The position numbers were made by a program, and so were the translations under genes. Positions 10,525-21,813 of a DNA stretch of 64,000 nucleotides are shown here, one piece after another (the stretch's first letter is position 1; the number at the start of each line of letters is the position of its first letter). Below the pieces are notes generated by a model that was not told the origin of the DNA, made no database searches, and was given only the letters and a program-made list of their open reading frames with translations. Source of the stretch: Rhizomys pruinosus (taxonomy: Eukaryota > Chordata > Mammalia > Rodentia > Spalacidae); the NCBI GenBank assembly GCA_009823505.1, contig VZQC01012261.1, forward strand, positions 1,099,936 to 1,163,935. Direction: 5' to 3'.

Positions 10525-11032
10525 CCTCCCCAGTCTGGGATTTTTGCACTCCAAGGTCAGTCTTGATCTGCAGTTATTAAATGGAGAATTCCAGAAATAA
10601 ATATTTCTTAAGGTTTAAACCATTCACAGTTCAGGCATGTGAGATGATATCCTGTGTGAACCACTGTGCTGGCTAAGATGCAGCTCATTCTTTTGTCCTC
10701 TGTGTCCACACTGTGTACGCCCTTCTGTTAGCCACATAATGGACTTCTCAGTTATTACACTGATTGTTTTCATATAATCCTAATTTTGCTTGGTCAAAGA
10801 CGAGGAATAGTGATATTAATACTTTCATTAGAATGTACTGTTTTAATTGCATTTTATTACTACTTATTGCTATTAATTTCTCATTGTGCCTACTTGATAA
10901 ATTAAGCTTTATCATTGTAATGTACATATAGGAAAACACAATTGATAGAGATCTGGATCCCACCCATGGTTTTGGGCAACTATGGGCCATAGATCCTATC
11001 CTCCCTCAAATAAGAAGGTACAACTGTAGCCA
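10525..11032 (-). mobile_element. Tigger-like (pogo) DNA transposon relic
   Basis: The right end (CCATGGTTTTGGGCAACTAT, then GGTACAACTGTA) and the left part (TCTTGATCTGCAGTT, GGAGAATTCCAGAAATAAA) resemble eutherian non-autonomous Tigger elements, with the family's terminal TACAGT-type end in reverse. Heavily decayed, no transposase. Related in the opposite orientation to 23,385-23,650. Confidence 0.55.
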
Positions 11033-12069
11033 TCTACTGCTCTTCCAGGCAAAGCAGCTGGCTGGAATTTTATCATAAAATATCTTCAGTGAGTGCATTG
11101 GGTATAACAGCCATCTCACCCAAATCACCACACAGAATGTGTGCCTGCCAATCTGTGAAATGCTTGTTCCATAAGTGTGCAATCTTGCACTTTATTTGGG
11201 ATTATGACTGTATTTAAACTTCAACCACCTGATAGGTAAGAATGAAATAAGCAAAGCTCTCTGTTAAAATTGGATGTGTCCAAATAGTAAATTGTATCAT
11301 TAAGAGAACACTCCACCCTTCATCTCTCATTGAGAATCCACCTGAATTCAAGAGTAACTATTGCATGTGAATCAGGAAATAATGTACTTCACTCCAGAAA
11401 AGAGTGAATGTGGACTTGACACAATGAGCAGCATTCTGCATGCTTTTCAGCAGTGCTCTCATGGAGATGTGGGATCTAGAATGAGATAGATGGTTTTTTT
11501 TTCCTTTTATTATAAGCACTGTCAATGCATTATAGCCAAAGAATATTTTTCTGTCATGTAAAGGCTACATTTGGAAAATGAAAATCAACTTCAATTCACT
11601 CTGATCTAGAAACCAAAAGTACTTTTCCCAAGCAGTTAAACTTCTATGAAGAAGTTCTTCCATGGATGCTCTGACATGGAGCAAGAGCCTTGGGTTAGTT
11701 TGTAGACTTGAATGGGTTTTCATGCAGTTTAAGTGAGGCTCTGTCTACTAGAGTCTGAACCTTTTAACTGCTTAACCATACATAAATTTAGTTTTTATAT
11801 TTTGGCAAGAAAAAAAAAAAAACTAATAGATAAGCAAGCCAGCCCAAACTAGAAAAGAGTCAAGTTAATTCTCATATGAATACTTATGGGAAGTGCTCTA
11901 AGGGTAGGAAGCATTGGTAGAAGATGTCCGAGGACAATCTTTGTGTACATGTAAATCAGAGAACTATTGAAGCCCCAGTGAGATTTCCAAATAGATAAAG
12001 TCCAAAATGTTGATGTTTTTAATTCTAGTTTTATCATTACTTTAACATGTTTCAAATTAACATTATAAA
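11033..12069. other. Unassigned sequence
   Basis: AT-rich, with short T and A runs (11,495; 11,810). No gene or named repeat recognised. Confidence 0.5.
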
Positions 12070-12566
12070 TTTAATGTTGACAGTCATTCATTCCTGCTGT
12101 TTTTCCTTTCGGTTCTAAGTTGGCTCCTTCTTCTTTGCTTCTCCCTCCGTGGAAGCATCCAGAATCTTCTTCTTTTACCTAGGATGTGATATAGTTGTCA
12201 GAGCGAAGAGACTCAAAATATCCAGGTATGAGGGGGGCCATGACATAGAAGGACAGGCCTGTGACCCCAGCCACTGCTTTTCCTGATGAACTGATTCCTG
12301 ACGATTCTCTCCTGTAGCTTAAAGCTTCCTCCTGCAATGCTTTCCTCTGGTCTCATTCTCTGACTTGTGGTAAATATGGAACCCAGTGTAAGAGAGATCT
12401 CGGGCAGAAAAACACGGGTAATAAAGCGGTCAATAAGCCAGTCATTTGTGCTTTCACGAACAGAGTAAGAGAGGACAGCACTAAACCCTTTGCTAAACAG
12501 TTGAAATTGTCCACTGAGACTGAAAGACCTCAGCCTTGTGATGGAACAAAGCTCTACTAGTAGCAA
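12070..12566 (-). pseudogene. Possible processed pseudogene, gene not recognised
   Basis: A 117-codon minus-strand frame (12,566-12,213) lies in otherwise non-repetitive DNA, followed downstream by a more convincing shifted frame ending near 12,189. That frame has a hydrophobic stretch (GKAVAGVTGLSFYVMAPLIP) and then a TAG, and the sequence beyond is purine-rich like a 3' UTR. The base composition is higher in GC than its surroundings. No intron signals, poly(A) tail or target-site duplication was found. It could equally be a chance ORF in an old repeat. Confidence 0.3.
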
Positions 12567-14141
12567 TTATGTATAAATTACCTCAATTTATGCCTGTCTC
12601 TTTTTGACAAAAATTAGACAGAATGGTCCAATTAATATGAATAAAAACATGAACTATGGAGTATTGCTCTTTTTTATTTCACTAAAATTTAAATGTGACA
12701 AGTGCCTCAGCCTAAGAAATTCTTGGTATCATTTGTCATTCCATTTTGTAATTATGATATCAGCTTGGGTCGTAAGTCTTCACTGAGCATCTATTATGTT
12801 CCTCGTACTATTCAGGGCATCAGCAATCTAGAGTTAAGTCAGATAAAACCAACCTTCCCTCAAGAATCTTGCCTAAATGAAATCTTCCATCAAGATTTCT
12901 CCAGTGGAACCAGAAATTTTCAGAAAAATTTGTGACTAATGAAATTTACAGTAATTTACTAACATTTTAAAACCGTGATTTTCTTTTGACTATGTAAAGA
13001 GAGATAATTATCACTGTGTGACAATGTATCCACATGGGACACCAAAAAAGCATTAAACTGTGCCAAGGAGAGACTTAGTTTTATTTTATTTTAATTAGTG
13101 TGACTCTCTACCTTGAAATTCAACTGTCACATAAAGCTTAAGAGCTTTATCAATCTAGTTAAAATACAGCCCTGTCCATATTTGAATTGTACCAGTTTGC
13201 TCGCTGGAAAGTTCCTGTGAGTACTTAGTTACCGCCCTTGAAAGCCGCCAGCTTAAATACAGATGGGGAAAGGAGGGTGCCGCGACCCACCATTCCTACT
13301 TCTTGAAGTTGGAATTCATGGTCTTTGGAGCAGAATTTCTCAAGCCTGCTCAGAGTCCTGGGTGGGGTGGGGTGGGGCGCGGGCGGGCGGACAGGGTCAG
13401 GAAGGTGTACTGTCAGCAAAGGTTCTACCTTAAAACCCCAGGTGTACTCTTTCTGGGCTGGCTCCTTATGAACTCAAAATGCTATAGGCTGTGAAAAGCC
13501 TTGTCTGCCCACTCCAGCTGAATATGTGGCCCCTCCACCAGCTGAATTCATTGCTGCAGTTTGTCTCATTCAAAGCACTTATCAGAACTGAAGTTATGTT
13601 CTCTCTCCTTTTCTTCTCTGTGCTTTTTCTCTTCCCTTCCCTCCCTCTCTCCTTCCCTTCCCTTTTCTTTTCCTTCCTTCCTTCTTTTCCTCCCTCCTTC
13701 CTTTCCTTTTTGTCTTTGCACTAAACTAGAAGGCCCATGTATTTATTATTTTATTCCTTAAAACTAGCAGACAGCTGCTACATAGCAGGATCTCAAATAC
13801 ATTTGCCGCCGATTGTTTCATATTTATATAACTTTGCCCTCAAGAAATATGTATTCAACAGTGCCATATGTGTTCATAAATTTATGGAGTAGATACTCTA
13901 ATAATTCAGTTGACTAATATAAACAAGAAAAAGTCAATGTTTTTCTTTAAGAGGCTCATTGTTAATGAAGAGAGAGCCTAAAGATCCTACCCCAGAGGGA
14001 ACAAGCACAGATATTTCCTGTAACACATGGCAGGACCACAGGCAGGCTTCTTAAAGGCAAGGGCACATTGTTTCTGTGATGATGATTAATGAACCCTTAT
14101 TTGTCACCTTTAAATAATAACTGTTGATAAAGGAATGGATT
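12567..14141. other. Unassigned sequence with a small GC-rich island
   Basis: Mostly AT-rich. A short GC-rich patch at about 13,350-13,400 (GGGGTGGGGCGCGGGCGGGC) stands out but is too small for a CpG island. The pyrimidine tract is listed separately. No gene seen. Confidence 0.5.
13598..13712 (+). repeat. Pyrimidine-rich (CCTT/CTTTCC)n tract
   Basis: Nearly uninterrupted C/T on the + strand, dominated by TCCC and CCTT motifs. Open frames across it are low-complexity artefacts. Confidence 0.9.
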
Positions 14142-15030
14142 GTGGGGCTGCAGAGATGGCTCAGTGGATGAAGTACTTGCTATGCAAAAATGAGGACCTG
14201 ACTTTCAACCCCCCAACATCTGAATGAAAAAAGAAAACAGCCATGATGGGCACACCTATAACCCCAGTGCTGGCGGTGGAAACGAGAGATCTTAGGGCTT
14301 GCTGACCACCTGCTCTAGCAGAACCTGTGTGCCCCAGTGCCACTGAGACAGGCTGCCTCAGAAAAACAGGTGGAAATATCCTGAGAATAAATGCTCGTTG
14401 AGTGCTCAGCTCTAAACAAGACATTTAGACCATCCCCTCCCAGGTTCAGGGAACACTGCAGAAAAGGGAGTAGAATGCATGAAAAGACCAGAAGATAAGG
14501 AGAAGGGCTTTGAAATGCCACTTTGTGGATAATACACAGCCATTGCAATAGTGAGCTCTCAATAAGTAAGGGTGATTGCACTGGGTCTGCACAAGAATGG
14601 GCCTGTCAACAACCAGGTGTGGAGGGAGGAAGGGCTCAAGTGGGCCTACCCACCACTGCTGAACTAGTTCCTATTGGTAGATTCAGGGACGAGGAGTCAT
14701 GGCTTTCAGTTGTGTGCCTGCTAGTGACCCCACCAGCCCCAATGGATAGTCCCAATCTTGTGGTCACACAGATGGCCCCAGTTGCTATAAAGATAAAGCC
14801 AAAAGTCATTAGTCTGGGAAAGAGAAAGATAGGGAGAAGAGGATGGGATTTGATAGGGAGGAAGAAGATAAGAGAGGGTAAAACACAGAATCTATCGATA
14901 TACATATATGTATATATGAAGCTGTGAAAGGACTAATATGAAAATAAGCTTCTCTCCCAAATATGTAAGATGGATTAAGGAAGATTCATTAAGGAAGATT
15001 GGCCTCTGGTCTCAACGTAAATAGACACAG
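14142..15030 (+). mobile_element. RSINE1/B4-type SINE, apparently split by an L1 3' end
   Basis: The head GGGCTGCAGAGATGGCTCAG and B1-like body run from 14,142 to about 14,372. A piece resembling the missing tail of this SINE class (GGAAGATTGGCCTCTGGTCT) appears at about 14,992, after an L1 3' end. The simplest reading is that the L1 inserted within the SINE. Exact junctions are not clear. Confidence 0.55.
14376..14965 (+). mobile_element. L1 3' UTR fragment
   Basis: Contains the rodent L1 3'-UTR blocks 'CCCCTCCCAGGTTCAGGGAA', 'GAAAAGACCAGAAGATAAGG' and 'ACAAGAATGGGCCTGTCAAC' in the expected order. No poly(A) tail is clear. Non-coding. Confidence 0.65.
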
Positions 15031-15090
15031 GTGCACCGAGACACACATGCATACACACATAGAACACACACACACTCACACAGAATGTGT
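15031..15090 (+). repeat. CA-rich tail
   Basis: ACACATGCATACACACAT-type sequence, plausibly the CA-rich tail of the preceding SINE. Confidence 0.7.
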
Positions 15091-16010
15091 TCTTGGAGAC
15101 TAAATTTGAAGCAGTGGAAAAGGTTTGAGCTGTCCAGCATGTCCAAGAAGCAAGCTTCAGGAGAGGAAACTAAGTATACACTGATTCCCGCCCTATCTCT
15201 CCCTAATATTCCCCATATTTCTCTGTGGTGTTTTTGGCCAGTTTTCAGAATGTGATTACTTTACTTGGTAAGTGATTTGCTGGCAACAGGAAAATAATAC
15301 TATTTTGTTCAAAGATTCTTTTTTATATAATCAGTTTCTTCAGTGGAAAACAAGAGTATCAATTTCTTTGTTGTTCAGAGCCATTTATTGCAAATGGTAG
15401 AGCTGAGCAGAAAAACATCTTTTCAGGTTTTTTATTTTACAATCTGAAAGAGAAAAAGAAATTCTTTATTCAATAACATGATTTTAACTTGCCAGCTAAT
15501 ATCTAAAAATGAGTCTCTTCATTTGGCATATTTATTAAATGCTAAATTTAATGTTTATGATAAAGTATTTCATTTCAGATTCTATAATATAGTTATAGCT
15601 TATAACTATATTTGTGATTAGTCAGTGCTTATTTTTATTATGCTTCAAACAAAATCTATAAAATGTACATTAGAGAAAAGAGTTAAAAAGCAGCTGTAAT
15701 TTTTGCTTTTGAAATTGCAGTTTTAATCTTGAATGTACCATTTATCTATATATCATTATTTTTACTGTGATTTTAACATACATTTATAGCCACAGAAAAA
15801 TTTTAAATCACCCACCATATTGACTTAAGTGTTAACAGACAAATAATATTGAGATGCATTTGTCTCTAGCAGTGAATTAAATCTTAGGAAATCCTAATAG
15901 TTCTAAATTATTTCTCCAAGGTTCAGGCTATTTTGTGATGCTCTGCCTTCCCCTAGATAGCTTTACAATCAATCTGTTGAAAATGTGAGGCACTGTTGGT
16001 AACCCAAGAG
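15091..16010. other. Unassigned AT-rich sequence
   Basis: Strongly AT-rich (15,280-15,880), no recognised repeat or ORF. Looks single-copy. Confidence 0.5.
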
Positions 16011-16023
16011 CTAAGTGTATGGC

Positions 16024-16175
16024 AAGAAAGAAAGGAGAGAAAGGAGCAAGGAGAAAGGAAGGAAGGAAGGAAGGAAGGAAGGAAGGAAGGAAGGAAGGAA
16101 GGAAGGAAGGGAGGAACGGGTAGGGAGGGGAGGGAGGGAGGAGGAGGGCGAGGGAGGAGGGAGGGAGGAGGAAGA
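16024..16175 (+). repeat. (GGAA)n purine microsatellite
   Basis: About 12 perfect AAGG/GGAA units at 16,054-16,110, grading into GGGAGG repeats. All-purine on the + strand. GGAA arrays can bind ETS-family factors; that is general knowledge, not shown here. Confidence 0.95.
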
Positions 16176-16565
16176 CGGGATAAAAAAAGCGCTTTGGTTC
16201 CCCAGCACTAATTTCTCAGAAGTTAAATCACTGAATGCTGTTCCATATAAGTTATACTGATTTCTATCTTTCATTAACAATCTTCTTGGCTTAAATTTTA
16301 TTGAAGACTTGTTTGCCTGTTGTCATTTATACTATAGCAATCTTAATCAACATTTAGACACAGTTCCCCATTCCCATGACATCCATGCCCCACCGGCCAG
16401 AACACATACATTCTGCTCATACATGTTAAGTCCTGCTTGCATCTTTTTCTCAGTTCTCTAAATTTCTTGATACAAAGTTCTTTTTCATGCAAGAAGTTCA
16501 CATTTTTGGTCGGTCTTTGAACAATTCTTTTTGTTTCCTTTAATTGTTATATTGCTCCAAAATAC

Positions 16566-16612
16566 TTTATATATATATCATATATATATATATACTATAT
16601 ATATATATATAT
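16566..16612 (+). repeat. (TA)n microsatellite
   Basis: TA dinucleotides with TCA and CTA breaks, directly before the antisense B1. Confidence 0.9.
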
Positions 16613-16776
16613 ATATCTGTTTTGGTTTTTTGGTCTTTTCGAGACAGGGTCTCCCTGTAGCCCCAGCTGTCCTGGAACTCGCTCTGTAGACCAGGCTGGC
16701 CTTGAACTTACAAAGATCCACCTGCCTCTGCCTCCCGAGTGCTAGGATGAAAGGCGTGTGCCACCACGCCTGGCCA
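16613..16776 (-). mobile_element. B1 SINE
   Basis: Near full-length antisense B1: GGTCTTTTCGAGACAGGGTC, CTGGAACTCGCTCTGTAGAC, CACCACGCCTGGCC. It is 7SL-derived, with few differences from the other B1s here, so moderately young. Confidence 0.95.
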
Positions 16777-16859
16777 CACATATGCCAAAATTACAAAGTG
16801 TGAAAATAAACTACAGGTTAATTCCAAAACATGTTTTAAAAATTAATTTGTTATTATCA

Positions 16860-17105
16860 TGTATGTGTGTATGCATGATCGTTGTTGGGGCGGGCATGTG
16901 TGTATAGGTCAGAGGACAATGTTGTGGAGTCGGTTCTGCCCTCCCATCTTTACATGAGTTCCAAGGATCAAATTCAGGTCACTCAGCTTGCACCACGGCA
17001 AGCCCCTTCACCTGCTGAGCTTGCACCATGGCAAGCCCCTTCACCTGCTGAGCTTGCACCACGGCAAGCCCCTTCACCTGCTGAGCCGTCATGTTGGCCC
17101 TTTGC
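16860..17105 (-). mobile_element. B4-type SINE (tRNA-headed) with internal triplication
   Basis: The antisense text GTCAGAGGACAATGTTGTGG, then TCCAAGGATCAAATTCAGGT and TGCTGAGCCGTCATGTTGGC, is the reverse of a tRNA-headed rodent SINE. The tRNA-like region holds a 33-bp unit present three times. Confidence 0.7.
16985..17083 (+). repeat. 33-bp tandem triplication inside a SINE
   Basis: Three head-to-tail copies starting at 16,985, 17,018 and 17,051; copies 1 and 3 are identical and copy 2 differs at one base. The unit starts AGCTTGCACCACGGCAAGCC and keeps an open frame coding an 11-residue repeat by chance. Confidence 0.97.
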
Positions 17106-17555
17106 ACACTATTTCTGAATGACTGAATATTACTTATTTAATATTTCTAATAAGCCTGTGAGGTAAGCAATGAAACTATTATCTTGATTTTACAAAAACT
17201 TTAGATTACTAGACTTAAACTGTTTGCAAAATTTTACACATCTGTTAACTGGCAGACAAAAACATTAATCACATTTTATTTTGCCTGGACATCTAAAATA
17301 TCATTCTAATATATAACCAAAATTAAAATTAATGAGATATTTCGTAGACTTTTATACCAAGCGTTTAAATTTTGGATTTATTTTACTCTTGCAGACCATG
17401 TTGTTCATCAGCCATACCACTTGTGCACAGGGCCACTGCTGTGTGGAGGGTAATAATCCAAGTATTATCAACACTTCATGGCTAGCAAAAACCAGCTTGT
17501 CAACAGTATGGGTTACAGGGCCTTTCTCTCTATCTTTTTGATTAAAAATCTTTGT
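17106..17555. other. Unassigned AT-rich sequence
   Basis: No repeat or gene recognised; a 69-codon open frame at 17,332-17,541 has no family features. Confidence 0.5.
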
Positions 17556-19760
17556 GGGGTTTATTGACCTCTTTAAAAGGATTTACTTTTTAAAATAACA
17601 TCCCATCTATTCTGTGAAACTTTTTGCATATATACAATGTATCGTTATCATGTCTACCCACCGCTTTTCCCTCCAATTCTCCCTAGGCCTCCAGAACATA
17701 TATTCCTCTCAACTACATGGCATGCGAGTCCAGTCAACGCTGTCCATATGTGCGTAAGCATGGGACCATCCACTGGAGCAAAAGCAAACTACCAGTGGCC
17801 ACACATACACACACCCTGAGATAATTCTCCCTCTCCCAACAACCATCAACTGCTAATAGCTCCTCAGCTAGGAGTGGTCCTCCAGAGCCCCTCCCCATCC
17901 ATACTAGGATTTCAACTGGCTTAATCTTCTGTGGATAAACACAGCTGCTGTGAACTCATATATGCAACGGTTATGGCACATCCAGAAAATAGCAGTTTAC
18001 AACACTGACCCCCCATCTTCTGGATCTTTACATTCTTTCCACTCTCTCCTCTATAATGTGCCCTGAGCTTTGGGGGCAGTTAATATAGGTGGCCCATCTG
18101 TAGCCAGGCATTTTACAATGACCTATTCTCAGCACTCAGACCAGTTATGAATCTCTGTATTACCCACTGTCCAATGCAAAAAGAAGCTTCTCTGGCAGGT
18201 TGTGAGCAGCAGAACTCTGTGGGTATAAGTTTGAGAACATGAGTACTTAGCAAAACAAGGTAAGCTCCCCTGCTTGGGCCCATCACTTCCTGGCCGTTAT
18301 TTTTTGATGAGGTTTACAGTACAAGGCATGAATTCACTTCTGCAGAGTGGCCTCGGATTCAGTCAGAAAGTCAGGCCACTACTGCACCAGAGATCGCATC
18401 TCGCCTGGCAGGTCAGTATTATAGTGGTCAGGGTGAGCCCTGGGTGAGACCATTCTTTCTTCTCTAGTGGCCTGCAGAGCACCCTCCAGCACTGTGAGAG
18501 CTAGCCATCAGGGAGGAAGTTTTCAGGTCAGTTCTAGACTGATTTCTCTGTCCTGCAACCTAATCGTGCTGTGTCTTCACCAGTAGGGTCCTCCTAGTCA
18601 GTCGCAGTAGGCATCTAAGAGCAATGCCAGTAGCCTGGGCTTGTTTTGGGACTCTCTCTGGGGCCTCCCTATGCAATAAGCAGAAGGAGGTAATCTCGGC
18701 CCAGCACTAAAATCTGCATGTAATAACTCATGTCTTCTAGGTACAGCACTGTCCACCCATGAAGAATATCACTGTTCAAATTCCTCTTTTTTAATTATAT
18801 TTTTAATTAGCTTACAAACTAATGGGTTTTCATAAGGCTTCTCCATACGTCCTTGGTTTTGGTTAACCTGCTCCTACCTCCCTCCTTTCTCCCATCCCCA
18901 CTTAAACTTCTAACCCCAGAATTCCCCTCTCTGTTCTCTCAGATCGCCAGTCTCAATCCCCTACCCTGTTCTCTCAGATCACCTGTCTCCTATCCCCTAC
19001 CCTGTTCTCTCAGATCACCTGTCTCCTATCCCCCTCTGTTCTCTCAGATCACCTGTCTCCTATCCCCCACCCTGTTCTCTCAGATCACCTGTCTCCTATC
19101 CCCCTCTGTTCTCTTAAATCACCTGTCTCCTATTGTCCCACTCTGTTCTCTCAGATATCCTGTCTCCTATTGTCCCACCCTGTTCTCTCAGATCACCTGT
19201 CTCCTATTGTCCCACCCTGTTCTCTCAGATCACCTGTCTCCTATTGTCCCCTGTTATTATATTTTACTTGGGCTGCAAGATTGTAGGTTTCTGTACCATT
19301 TTTTCATATACCCTTCGTTGTGACTGACCCATCCCCATCCCTTCATTTTGTCATCCCCTTCCCAACTCCCTGCCTAAACCTCACCCCTCCAGTAGTTCCC
19401 TTCTCTACGTTCATTTTACCCTTATTGCACTACTCACCATCCTTAAAGCATCCCTCCCACTGGACTGTTTCTAGCTTGGCAGCTTCCTTGGGTACTCCAA
19501 GTTAAACACAGACTATAAAAGACCTGAAGGAAGGATCCACAAATGAGCAAAAACATGCAGGGTTTGTCTTTTGGGGAATGGGTGGCCTTGGTTTTCTTTT
19601 TCCAGTTCTATCCATTTACCTGCAAATTTCATGATTTCCTTTTTCTTTGCAGTTGAATAATATTCCATTGTATGTATGTACCACATTTTCATTATTTAGT
19701 CATCAGTTTATGGATATCAGATGAATCCCAAATCATTCTGCCTTCCTCTGTTTATCCAAA
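17556..19760 (-). mobile_element. L1 3' end: long 3' UTR and ORF2 C-terminus
   Basis: Antisense rodent L1 3' UTR (CTTCTGGATCTTTACATTCT near 18,016; GCCTGGCAGGTCAGTATTAT near 18,403) leading at its right end into decayed ORF2 C-terminus (TTCTATCCATTTACCTGCAA near 19,604, ATATTCCATTGTATGTATG). An expanded minisatellite sits inside. Old and 5'-truncated. Confidence 0.7.
18930..19255 (+). repeat. ~33-37-bp minisatellite in an L1 3' UTR, ~9 copies
   Basis: Tandem CTGTTCTCTCAGATCACCTG + TCTCCTAT with variable C-rich linkers (ATCCCCTACC, ATCCCC, ATTGTCCCAC). Variant repeats cluster: the 'TTGTCCCAC' type occupies the last four units, showing directional expansion. Confidence 0.9.
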
Positions 19761-19844
19761 ATGTTATCTCTGTGCTTATGTTTACAAATACAAAACTGAA
19801 CAAAAAACACTGCTTTCAGAGGCAGATGCATGGCCAGCAGAGAT

Positions 19845-20090
19845 GGAGGCCAGCCTGTGTTCAAATCTTGTCTCATGCCACTTATGATCAAGTCTTGTGA
19901 TCAAGGACACATCACTGATACCATTAACCCTCATTTTTCTCATCTGTGAATATAGGTAACAACTGCCCTACTAGTTGTAAGTATTACACTGGCTAAATGA
20001 GGTGATAGATGGGAAGTTCTAAGTATGATGCCTGCACTTGAGCCTTACATGTAGCTATCACTAGCATTATTATTAATAATACTAGTTCTA
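19845..20090 (+). mobile_element. MIR SINE
   Basis: The core resembles MIR: TTTTTCTCATCTGTGAATAT, then GGCTAAATGAGGTGATAGAT, 'GATGCCTGCACTTGAG' and ATTATTATTAATAATA, in the order of the MIR consensus. Ancient mammalian relic. Confidence 0.65.
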
Positions 20091-20189
20091 CTTAAAGTTC
20101 ATATAATCATTTCCCATGCAGTTTTTATGTACTGAGTATCCAAGTGATAGATCATAAACCATTTTACTGGGGAATACAAGTCCATAAAC

Positions 20190-20635
20190 CATAAGTAAGT
20201 GGAGAAGCCAGAGGGGTTGTAACTTATAAGATGCCAATGCTCGTTTGAAGTCTCCTCCTTGGGAGGCCCAAACCACCATCAGTTCTGCCCTTGTGTTCCA
20301 CATGGGGTTTTTTTTCCCTTCCCGCGGTCACCAAATGAGGTCCAGCAAGCACCACATTTTGTCTTGATCTTCCTGTACTGGTCTCCAAGATACAGCCTGG
20401 GTAGTCCAACAATGGCAGTCCAAATTCTGAAGAAGCGGAAACCCCAGTCCACAAGTTTGATGTTTCAGCAGTTGCCATCTGGCACTGAAGGTTTGGAGGA
20501 TTCTTGGAGAGACCTGAGTCTTCAGTCCATATTGGAAGGTTGAAAAGCTGTGTCTTCTCACGTCTTTGAAGGATGGCAACAGCAGTGGCAGCCACAGGAT
20601 AGCTGCACTTGCCAGTAAGACAGGCAAAAAAACTG
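20190..20635. other. Unclassified, possibly LTR-like sequence
   Basis: GC-richer than its surroundings, with a T-run and CCCGCGGTCACC. Minus-strand frames of 99 and 123 codons overlap but have no recognisable motif. Could be an old rodent LTR; I cannot name it. Confidence 0.35.
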
Positions 20636-21298
20636 CTTTTTTTTTTTTTTTTTTCTTTTTACTAAGATCTTAAATTTTATACCTGAAGTAAAAGATATCA
20701 GGACTTACTAATCATTTCTGGTTATACTTTCCTTTTGGATGTTTAAGGCCACACAGTTAGCCCAGATTAACCAAGGTTTTTGTTTTCTCAAGGTCAGTTG
20801 AGGATCTAGTCCTCAAGGGTCACTCAGGTTTTTTTTTGGAGGGGAGGGAACCCCTGGCTCCTTTTGGCTTTCAATCATCAGTTCCATCCACTCGAGGACA
20901 AAGTCAGGTCCTGCTAGACCAGGCTTCCCTTTTTGAAGCATGAGCAGACTTTCCTATTTATAGACTAGACACTGGCTGAAGTCCCATTAGTGGATCTCCA
21001 AGACCTCCCTGCACAGGAAGACTGGTGACTCACATTTGCAGGACATTTCAAGAGGTGCCCCCATGCATTCCCCTGGGACTTAGTTGAACTCTGAGGGCAA
21101 GGAACAAATTTATCCCTTGAGACCCTCAGCCAAATTGGTATGGGCATTAAGTATGGTCGTTAAGCATCCAGAAAGGCTAAGTTACACCAGCCTGATACTT
21201 TTAACTACTCTATAATATTTTAGAAAAGTCGTGGACAAAAGCTCAAGCAGCCTTGTATAAGAAATACTAAGAAGCACTCCCATAAAATAAATACTGCA

Positions 21299-21339
21299 GT
21301 TAGACATAATGTCATGACGGTTAGACATAATGTCATGAC
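21299..21339 (+). repeat. 21-bp tandem duplication
   Basis: GTTAGACATAATGTCATGAC occurs at 21,299-21,318 and 21,320-21,339. The chimera at 60.7 kb has one copy, so the duplication is private to this locus. Confidence 0.95.
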
Positions 21340-21600
21340 AAACTAGTTATAATATAACTAGTTATATTATATTACTTGTATTAGTCTAAATATGCATACA
21401 TATCCTTCATACATATACCAAAAATTCCTAACTCTGAAAATAAATGACACCTTAGTTCTAAAATTTGTTAAGGGATTCACAATATAAGAGCATAGATTTC
21501 AGATTTCAGATCACACGTTTTCAGATCACATTAACATTGCTCAGTTTGTTTTACAACTAGGTAATTAATGCTAGCATCCACAGATGAGGGATACCATTTG

Positions 21601-21813
21601 TCATTTGTTTTTCTGGGACTGTGTTACTTCACTTAACATGATACCTTCTAGTTCCATCCATTTACCTGCAAAGTTCATGATGTCACCTTTCTTTACCACT
21701 GCATAGAACTCCATTGTGTAGATGTACCACATTTTCTCTATCCACTCGCCAGTTGAGGGGCACTTGGGTTGGTTCCAGCTCTTTGCTATTGTGAAGAGAG
21801 CTGCAATAAACAT
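21601..21813 (-). pseudogene. L1 ORF2 C-terminal fragment
   Basis: A 70-codon open frame is plain L1 ORF2p C-terminus ([47 protein letters not shown]). It lacks the endonuclease, reverse transcriptase and cysteine-rich domains. It is the only surviving coding part of this 5'-truncated copy. Confidence 0.85.

Larger units (their letters stand above)
16262..16850 (-). mobile_element. L1 3' UTR fragment, interrupted by a B1
   Basis: Antisense L1 3'-UTR text (CTTTTTCTCAGTTCTCTAAA at 16,444; GAAAATAAACTACAGGTTAA near 16,802) parallels 46.8-46.95 kb and 53.6-53.85 kb. A TA microsatellite and a B1 lie within it. Confidence 0.65.

Noticed and set aside
13350..13400. CpG island or promoter
   Set aside because: Only about 50 bp are GC-rich; far too short, with no gene nearby.
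15996..16280. Lys/Arg/Glu- and Ser/Phe-rich frames
   Set aside because: Products of the GGAA purine repeat read in several frames; not proteins.
18853..19323. 156-codon + strand frame with SLRSPVSY repeats
   Set aside because: It spans the minisatellite in an antisense L1 3' UTR; the repeat period keeps the frame open.
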